From Gemmatimonadota bacterium (lineage in GTDB: Bacteria; ARS69), in NCBI GenBank assembly GCA_020431545.1, contig JAGQIB010000563.1, forward strand, positions 1 through 10,508: DNA of 10,508 nucleotides. The letters are read 5' to 3'. A program made the translations under genes and the position numbers. This document shows, in pieces, positions 5,307 to 10,508 of the stretch (the first letter of the stretch is position 1; each line of letters starts with the position of its first letter). The notes under the pieces are model-generated. The model searched no databases, was not told the origin of the DNA, and saw only the letters and a list, made by a program, of their open reading frames with translations.

Positions 5307-7211
5307 GTGACGTCGAACGGTCGGTTCCATCTCGCGATCTTTGCGCTGCTCGCGATCCTTGCGGCGATCCTGTACGTCCCCACGTTCGACGACGAGTGGC
5401 ACCTCGACGACCTCGGCGAGCTCACCGCGCGCGTGCGCGCGTTCCATCCGAGCATCGATCCTTCGCACTACCGGGGCATCGTGGTGCGGTGGGCCTGGGC
5501 GCTCGACTATCGGCGGCACGGGACGGACCCCTCCGGGTATCACGTCACGAACACGGCGATTCATCTCGGCAACTCGATCCTGCTGTACGCGCTGGCCTGG
5601 CTCCTGGCCGCGTCGCATCACCGGCGACGTCTTCTCGCGGCCGCCGCCGCCCTCCTGTTCTGCGCGCATCCGCTCGCGACGCAGGGCGTCACGTACCTCA
5701 CCCAGCGCTCGACGAGCCTGGCGACGCTGTTCCTGCTCGCGGCCTTCGTGTCGTGGGTCGGGTTCCGGCAAGCGACCGGCCGGCCGGCGCGCATCGCGGC
5801 GTACGCCACGCTCCTCGCGACGTTCCTCGCCGGGTTGTACTCGAAGCACTTCGTGCTCATGCTGCCGGCGCTGCTGGCGACGGAGCTCCTCGTTCGCCCG
5901 CGCCTCACGCGCGGCGTAGTTCTCGCGCTGCTTCCGCTGTTCGCGCTGTCCGCCGGGCGCGCGGCGCAGTACCTGCCGCGCTTCCTCCCGGACGAGGCCC
6001 CCGCCGCCACCGACACCCTCTCTCCGGGCGAGCCGGCGACAACCCCCGCGCGAACACCGCTCTGGCCGCAGTACTCGCCGGGCGAGTACGCACGCGCCCA
6101 GCCACGCTCGGTGGCGCTCTACCTCGGACTGGCGGCGCTCCCCGTGCGCCAGAATCTCGACTGGGATCTCGGCGATCCGCCGACCCTCACGAGTCCCGGG
6201 TTCTGGGCGCCGGCGTTGCTGCTGCTCGCCCTCGCGGCCACGGCGTTCCGCGCCCGGCGCCGTCGCCCCCTCGTCGCGCTCGGCGTCGCGTGGTTCTTCG
6301 TCGTCCTCGTGCCGACGTCGAGCTTTGCGCCGATCAGCGGCATGGTGTTCGAGCACCGCGCGTACCCGGCGCTCGCCGGCCTCTGCCTCGCCGCGGCGGC
6401 GCTCGTCGCCGGCCTGGAGACCGTGCGCTCACGCACGCTCGCGGTCGGCGTCGGGCTCGCCGTGGTGCTGCTCGCCGTGGGCACCACGCGACGCAATGCC
6501 GTGTGGGACACGGAGCTCTCGCTCTGGGCGGACACCGCGACGAAGTCGCCGAACCTCGCGCGCCCGCACGTGAACTACGGCATCGCGCTGATGAAGGACG
6601 GACGACTCGCCGAGGCCGAGCGCGAGTTCCGCGCGGCCCTGGTTGCGCATCCCGACCATCCGTCGGCACTGAACGAGCTCGGCAACGTGTTGCATCGTCG
6701 GGGCGAGATCTCCGAGGCCGAGGCGACGTATCACCGGGCGATCGCCACCCGTCCCGACTTCGCGAATCCCTGGACGAACCTCGGCAATCTCGCGCTGGAG
6801 CGCGGCGATCCGGCGGAGGCGGAGCGGTGCTACCGCGAAGCGATGCGCCTCGCGCCCGCCGTGGCGGACGCGCGCTTCAACCTCGCGAAGGCGCTGGAGG
6901 CGCAGGGCCGGTTCCCCGAGGCTATCGCGGAGTACGAGATCCTCGTGCGCGAGTTCCCGCACGAGAGCCTGTACGCGAATGACCTCGGCTGCGCGCGGAT
7001 GCAGACCGGCGACCTCGCGGGCGCGGAGCGCGATCTCCGGCTCGCGATCGAACGTCGCGACTGGGAAGTGCCGTGGTTCAACCTCGGCCTCGTGCTCGAG
7101 GCCGGCGGACGAGCGGGCGAGGCCGCGCGCGCGTACGACGCAGCGCTGGCCCGGAACCCCGACCTCGGCCTGGCGCGCGAGCGGAGAGATGCGCTCGCGG
7201 CCCGCCGCTGA
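5307..7211 (+). CDS. GT-C-like polytopic membrane protein with C-terminal TPRs (TMTC-like, 634 aa)
   Basis: The N-terminal part, about residues 1-400, is multi-spanning. The first helix (about 7-24) is followed at once by an acidic loop, D28-D29-E-W-H-L-D34-D35, as in GT-C glycosyltransferases, where the first extracytoplasmic loop carries the catalytic acid. AHP at 120-122 with QRST at 133-136, and FEHRAYPAL at 348-356, match conserved loops of TMTC/PMT-like and bacterial membrane-TPR proteins. From about residue 417 to 630 there are about six tetratricopeptide repeats (for example NYGIALMKDGRLAEAEREFR). The likely role is transfer of a lipid-linked sugar to extracytoplasmic proteins, with the TPRs binding the target; this is inferred from family layout. 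The start is GTG at 5307, one base after the TGA of the beta-helix gene. No ribosome binding site is visible, so translation probably depends on coupling. The open frame further upstream reads as an Arg-rich shadow. Its stop directly abuts that of the opposing gene. Confidence 0.82.
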   Translation: MTSNGRFHLAIFALLAILAAILYVPTFDDEWHLDDLGELTARVRAFHPSIDPSHYRGIVVRWAWALDYRRHGTDPSGYHVTNTAIHLGNSILLYALAWLLAASHHRRRLLAAAAALLFCAHPLATQGVTYLTQRSTSLATLFLLAAFVSWVGFRQATGRPARIAAYATLLATFLAGLYSKHFVLMLPALLATELLVRPRLTRGVVLALLPLFALSAGRAAQYLPRFLPDEAPAATDTLSPGEPATTPARTPLWPQYSPGEYARAQPRSVALYLGLAALPVRQNLDWDLGDPPTLTSPGFWAPALLLLALAATAFRARRRRPLVALGVAWFFVVLVPTSSFAPISGMVFEHRAYPALAGLCLAAAALVAGLETVRSRTLAVGVGLAVVLLAVGTTRRNAVWDTELSLWADTATKSPNLARPHVNYGIALMKDGRLAEAEREFRAALVAHPDHPSALNELGNVLHRRGEISEAEATYHRAIATRPDFANPWTNLGNLALERGDPAEAERCYREAMRLAPAVADARFNLAKALEAQGRFPEAIAEYEILVREFPHESLYANDLGCARMQTGDLAGAERDLRLAIERRDWEVPWFNLGLVLEAGGRAGEAARAYDAALARNPDLGLARERRDALAARR

Positions 7212-8771
7212 CTACCGCAGTCGCACGAGTCGCGTGGAGCGCACCTCTGCGTCCGGACCGGTGAGTCGCACGAAGTAGACGCCGGGCGCGGCGAGGCGAT
7301 CCCCCGCGCGACCGTCCCAGGTGATCTGCGGCGAGTCCACGCCGCCGACGTCCCACGCGCGCACCCGTCGGCCCGCGACGTCCAGGATCTCCACCGAAGT
7401 CACGCGCGACGTCATCCCCGCCCAGTCGATCTCCACGACGTCGCCGGGGCGGGCCGGGTTCGGGAAGACGTTCGGGCCGTCGCCGGCCGGCGAGGCGACG
7501 AGCGGTGCGTCCGTCGGGCCGGAGCTCACGATCCGGTACAGTCCACGATCCCGTCCCGTCGCATCGAGCATGAAGACCACGTACAGCGATCCGTCCGGGC
7601 CGACCTGGAAGTCCGCTGCGTTCGCGAGTCCGGTCGCCCAGTCCGTGGCGCTCGGCTGCCCGGCGACGGAGTCCGCGAGCGCCCAGTTCGCGCCGTCGAA
7701 CGTGAGGCGGCGGACGAAACCCTGATAGAAGTCGCCGAAGAACACGTCGCCTTCGTACTCCGCGGGGAACGGCGCCGTCGCCCCGATCGGCGCGCGGTAC
7801 GTCGGCCCGCCCACGACCGACGCGATGCCGCCGTGCGGGTAGGTGTAGACGGGAAACGTGAACGGATTGCCGATGCCGCAGGAGAGGCCGTTGCCGGGAT
7901 CGATGGTCCCTTCCCAGTGCGGCCAGCCGTAGTTCGAGCCCGCATCGGTGGCGGCCCGCACGACGTTGATCTCCTCCTGCGTGACGAGCCCCACGTCGCC
8001 GATCGCGAGATCACCGGTCGCCGGATCGATCGAGAACCGGAACGGATTGCGGAAGCCCCAGAGGTACTGGAGGCGATCCTCGTCGGTGGGACCCGACAGC
8101 GGATTGCCGGCCGGCACGAGATCCGCGCGCGGCGGCGGGCCGGTCCCGCCCTGCGGTACCAGGGAGACGTCGAGCCGGAGGATGCAGCCGGCCAGGATGC
8201 CGGTGTTCTGCGCGTTGCACCCGGAGAGATCGTCACCGAGGCTCAGGTAGAGTGCGCCGTCCGGACCGAAGCGCAGCGTACCGCCGTTGTGCACCGCGAG
8301 GTTGTCCGGCAGGTCCGCGAGCACGTGGTAGGGGGAAGCGAGCGAGACGTGCGTGTTGTTCGGGTCGGTCAGCTCGCCGGTCGCCGTGTACATCGTGACC
8401 CGACCCGTTGACGTGTTGTGCGTGTAATACACGTACACGTAGGGTCGCGCGGGCCAGTCCGGATCGACGGCGATTCCGAGCAGCCCGCGCTCGGAGCTTC
8501 CGTCCACTCCGGGCACGACGCCGATGATGGGCGCCGCCGTCGTACCGGGGACGTGGATCCGGATCACCCCGGTGTTCTTCTCGATGAGCAGGATGCGCTG
8601 GTCCGGCAGGAATGCGAAGCTCACGGGCAGCCCCTGCGCGAAGTCGCCGTTGAACACGGGTTCCAGCGTGAAACCGTCCGGCAGGACCTCGCTCTGCGCG
8701 TCGGCCGCGGAGATCATCCCCCCGATCAACAGCGCGGCGAGAGTGGCGGTCCAGCGAAGTGTGGTCGTCAT
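7212..8771 (-). CDS. Secreted PQQ-dependent sugar dehydrogenase-like protein with FlgD-like C-terminal domain (519 aa)
   Basis: A signal peptide (about residues 1-25, ending SAADA) precedes a GSDH-type six-bladed propeller, about residues 28-415. Family motifs seen are ERGLLGIAVDP (94-104), VHNGGTLRFGPDG (160-172) where H161 aligns with the catalytic His of soluble glucose dehydrogenase, RNPFRF (241-246), GDVG (258-261) and NYGWPHW (280-286). Quinone-dependent oxidation of a sugar or related substrate in the periplasm or outside the cell is therefore plausible, but PQQ use is not proven, because HHIP-like relatives share the fold. After a linker containing NVFPNPARPGD (434-444) comes a FlgD-like Ig domain (EILDVAGRRVRAW, then APGVYFVRL), ending RLVRLR. 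That tail resembles type IX secretion cargo of the FCB group. ATG 8771 has GAGGAG (complement of 8776-8781) 4 bases upstream. It lies 51 bases downstream of its paralog and is probably co-transcribed with it. Confidence 0.87.
   Translation of the reverse strand: MTTTLRWTATLAALLIGGMISAADAQSEVLPDGFTLEPVFNGDFAQGLPVSFAFLPDQRILLIEKNTGVIRIHVPGTTAAPIIGVVPGVDGSSERGLLGIAVDPDWPARPYVYVYYTHNTSTGRVTMYTATGELTDPNNTHVSLASPYHVLADLPDNLAVHNGGTLRFGPDGALYLSLGDDLSGCNAQNTGILAGCILRLDVSLVPQGGTGPPPRADLVPAGNPLSGPTDEDRLQYLWGFRNPFRFSIDPATGDLAIGDVGLVTQEEINVVRAATDAGSNYGWPHWEGTIDPGNGLSCGIGNPFTFPVYTYPHGGIASVVGGPTYRAPIGATAPFPAEYEGDVFFGDFYQGFVRRLTFDGANWALADSVAGQPSATDWATGLANAADFQVGPDGSLYVVFMLDATGRDRGLYRIVSSGPTDAPLVASPAGDGPNVFPNPARPGDVVEIDWAGMTSRVTSVEILDVAGRRVRAWDVGGVDSPQITWDGRAGDRLAAPGVYFVRLTGPDAEVRSTRLVRLR
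7399..7514 (-). repeat. Near-identical island, copy 1 (domain junction of the downstream GSDH paralog)
   Basis: These 116 bases match 9010-9125 with 3 mismatches (7411, 7425, 7506), including 80 exact bases at 7426-7505. They encode about residues 420-458, the linker with NVFPNPARPGD and the start of the FlgD-like domain. Synonymous positions are identical too, unlike in the rest of the two genes. Confidence 0.9.
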
Positions 8772-8822
8772 GGGGCTCCTCGGATGAGTGTTCTCGGGTG
8801 TCGGTGAAGGACTGACCGTTCG

Positions 8823-10379
8823 CTACCGGATGAGCACGAGCCGGCGGGCCTCGCCCGGATTGGCCGCGGTTCCGGCGGTCACGAAATAGATGCCCGGCGA
8901 GGCGGGACGTCCGCCGACGTCGCCGCGCCAGACGAGACGAGACGTCGATCCGTCGCTCAAGTCCCACGAGCGCACGACGCGCCCGCCGACGTCGATGACC
9001 CGGATCCGGGTCACGCGCGACTTCATCCCCGCCCAATCGATCTCCACGACGTCGCCGGGGCGGGCCGGGTTCGGGAAGACGTTCGGGCCGTCGCCGGCCG
9101 GCGAGGCGACGAGCGGCGCGTCCGTGGCGCTCGGCCCCACGATCCGGTACAGCCCGCTCGGGCGCCCGAGCACGGGCACGAGTCGCATCAGGTACAGCGC
9201 TCCATCCGGGCCGGTCTGGATGTCGGAGAAGTAGTAGAACTCGCTGCCCCAGTTCTCCGCGGTCGGCTGCCCGGCCACGGAGTCCGCCACGGCCCAGTTC
9301 GCGCCGTCGGACGTCAGGCGGCGGAGGAAGCCCTGGTAGAAGTCGTGCAGGAAGAGGCTGCCCTCGTACTCCGCGGGAAGCGCGAGTGGGGCGGCGGCCG
9401 GCGAACGGTAGATCGGGCCGGGTACGACCACCGCGCCGAACAGATGGTTGTACGCGTAGGCCGGGAACGTGAACGTGTTGTTCTCGCCGCAGGTCTGACC
9501 GACAGCCGGGTCGATGAACCCTTCCCAGTGGGGCCAGCCGTAGTTCGATCCGGCGTCGGCCGGGCGGACCACGTCGATCTCCTCCATCGTGATCAGTCCC
9601 ACGTCGCCGATCGCGAGGTCGCCGTTCGTGGGATCGATCGTGAACCGGAACGGGTTGCGGAAGCCCCACACCCAGTGCAGCCGCTCGTTGTCCGTGGGAC
9701 CGGAGAGCGGGTTCCCGGCGGGCACGAGGTCGGCCTTCGGCGGCGGGCCGCTGCCCGCGCCCGGCATCGAGCTCACGTCGAGGCGGAGGATGCCGCCGGC
9801 CAGCGTGGCGGGATCCTGCGAGTTGCACGCGGAACCGTCGTCGCCGAGGCTCAGGTACAGCATGCCGTCCGGTCCGAAGTGCAGCGTGCCGCCGTTGTGG
9901 ATCGCGTTGTTGTCGGGCAGGTCGGTCAGCAGGAGGTACGGCGACGCGAGCGTGAAGTTCGAGCTGGTCGGATCCGTGAGATCGCCGGACGCGGTGTACA
10001 TGAGCACACGCCCGGTGTTCGTGTCGTACGAGTAGTAGAGGTACACGTACGGACGCACGGGCCAGTCCGGATCGATGGCCACACCCAGCAGTCCGCGCTC
10101 ACCCGTGATCTCCACGTTCGGAACGGCGAGGATCGAGGAGGCGGTGGAACTCCCGGGCACGTGGAAGCGGACCACGCCGGTGTTGCGCTCGAGGATCAAC
10201 ACGCGGCCGTCGGGCAGGTGGGCGAAGCCGGCCGGGCGCGCGGGCTCGAACACGTCGACGATGACGGGTTCCAGCGCGAAGCCGTCCGGCAGGATCTCGT
10301 TCTGGGCGCGGGCGGTCGGGGCGGCGGCGGCGATCAGCGGGATCGCGAGCAGCCCGAGCAGGTAGCGGCGGGAAGACAT
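8823..10379 (-). CDS. Secreted PQQ-dependent sugar dehydrogenase-like protein with FlgD-like C-terminal domain (518 aa), paralog
   Basis: This is a full-length tandem paralog of the gene at 7212-8771, colinear with it except for single-residue shifts. It has a signal peptide (about residues 1-25, ending PTARA), a GSDH propeller (28-412) with ERGLLGVAIDP (94-104), IHNGGTLHFGPDG (160-172, H161 as the presumed catalytic base), RNPFRF (241-246) and NYGWPHW (279-285), then the NVFPNPARPGD linker and a FlgD-like domain ending RRLVLIR. Differences from the paralog gather in the substrate-facing loops (for example 304-330 and 370-402), so the two may act on different substrates. This is inference. 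ATG 10379 has GGAGGTG (complement of 10384-10390) 4 bases upstream. It is the first gene of the minus-strand pair, behind the promoter candidate at 10406-10435. Annotation as sugar dehydrogenase rests on the fold; the true substrate is unknown. Confidence 0.87.
   Translation of the reverse strand: MSSRRYLLGLLAIPLIAAAAPTARAQNEILPDGFALEPVIVDVFEPARPAGFAHLPDGRVLILERNTGVVRFHVPGSSTASSILAVPNVEITGERGLLGVAIDPDWPVRPYVYLYYSYDTNTGRVLMYTASGDLTDPTSSNFTLASPYLLLTDLPDNNAIHNGGTLHFGPDGMLYLSLGDDGSACNSQDPATLAGGILRLDVSSMPGAGSGPPPKADLVPAGNPLSGPTDNERLHWVWGFRNPFRFTIDPTNGDLAIGDVGLITMEEIDVVRPADAGSNYGWPHWEGFIDPAVGQTCGENNTFTFPAYAYNHLFGAVVVPGPIYRSPAAAPLALPAEYEGSLFLHDFYQGFLRRLTSDGANWAVADSVAGQPTAENWGSEFYYFSDIQTGPDGALYLMRLVPVLGRPSGLYRIVGPSATDAPLVASPAGDGPNVFPNPARPGDVVEIDWAGMKSRVTRIRVIDVGGRVVRSWDLSDGSTSRLVWRGDVGGRPASPGIYFVTAGTAANPGEARRLVLIR
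9010..9125 (-). repeat. Near-identical island, copy 2 (domain junction of the upstream GSDH paralog)
   Basis: This is the partner of 7399-7514, offset by 1611 bases in the same reading frame, with the exact core at 9037-9116. Direct repeats of this length could also recombine and fuse the two genes, deleting 1611 bases. Confidence 0.9.
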
Positions 10380-10405
10380 CGGGCACCTCCGAGAGCTTTG
10401 TCCCG

Positions 10406-10435
10406 ATGCTATCGAGTGGAGGGGGCGCGGATCAA
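10406..10435 (-). promoter_or_regulatory. Candidate promoter for the GSDH paralog pair
   Basis: On the minus strand, TTGATC (complement of 10430-10435), an 18-base spacer and TAGCAT (complement of 10406-10411) match the sigma70 consensus at 4 of 6 positions in each box. The expected transcript start near 10399 leaves a leader of about 20 bases holding the GGAGGTG ribosome binding site. No gene is seen from here to the right edge of the window. Confidence 0.35.
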
Positions 10436-10508
10436 GCGATTCGCCGGGGCGGTGGCGTTCCTTCGCTTCGGAACGGGAGTGCCGGCAGCCCTCAGGATCC
10501 CGGCAGCA

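Noticed and set aside
4040..5455. Long minus-strand open frame (471 codons) opposite the beta-helix gene
   Set aside because: It is Arg/His/Asp-rich with no recognisable motif. The + strand frame has a signal peptide, a ribosome binding site and beta-helix repeats.
7399..9125. The 116-bp repeat as a mobile element or CRISPR-like unit
   Set aside because: Both copies are in-frame coding sequence at the same place in two homologous proteins. There are only two copies, and there are no terminal inverted repeats or target duplications.
8233..9828. Long minus-strand open frame (531 codons) overlapping both dehydrogenase genes
   Set aside because: It is Arg/Gly/Ala/Pro-rich low-complexity in a different frame from two clear family members, which is typical of shadow frames in high-GC DNA.

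Overview
The window is a high-GC bacterial sequence whose proteins look like those of a Gram-negative member of the FCB group. Candidatus Eisenbacteria or a close relative is my best guess, by inference only. The reasons are a COG3379-type alkaline-phosphatase-superfamily protein with the C-terminal GYI-type tail, a secreted beta-helix protein, a membrane/TPR protein, and secreted proteins that end in an NVFPNPARPGD linker plus a FlgD-like Ig domain. No RNA gene, CRISPR array, transposon or phage gene is visible.

Region 1 (1-2681, + strand) is a compact three-gene block. It holds the C-terminal part of an AlkP-superfamily phosphohydrolase (open at the left edge), a 64-aa ribbon-helix-helix-like protein, and a 285-aa three-helix membrane protein with a large soluble loop. 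The gaps are 44 and 39 bases, so the three are probably co-transcribed. The phosphohydrolase and the small protein share a GYIS tail.

Region 2 (2730-3832, - strand) holds two unrecognised membrane proteins (75 aa, about 2 helices; 267 aa, about 7 helices). Both start with GTG behind a GAGGT-type ribosome binding site, and the GC content is clearly lower than in the flanks. A 300-base divergent intergenic region follows. It contains a perfect 16-base palindrome and a plausible sigma70-type promoter that faces right.

Region 3 (4133-7211, + strand) is a two-gene unit. A secreted right-handed beta-helix protein is followed, after one base (TGAcGTG), by a GT-C-like multi-spanning membrane protein with C-terminal TPRs, of the TMTC-like type. 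The arrangement suggests translational coupling.

Region 4 (7212-10379, - strand) holds two tandem paralogous secreted proteins of the PQQ-dependent sugar dehydrogenase (GSDH) fold, each with a C-terminal FlgD-like domain, 51 bases apart and probably co-transcribed from a promoter near 10406-10435. The first stop codon of this block abuts the stop of the TPR gene with no base between them. The paralogs share a 116-bp island with 3 mismatches (80 bp exact) at the domain junction. That is far more similar than the rest of the genes and points to recent gene conversion or module exchange.

I found no clearly novel defence or mobile system. The most unusual items are the small GYIS protein with its membrane neighbour, the coupled beta-helix/TMTC-like pair, the lower-GC membrane pair, and the conversion island.
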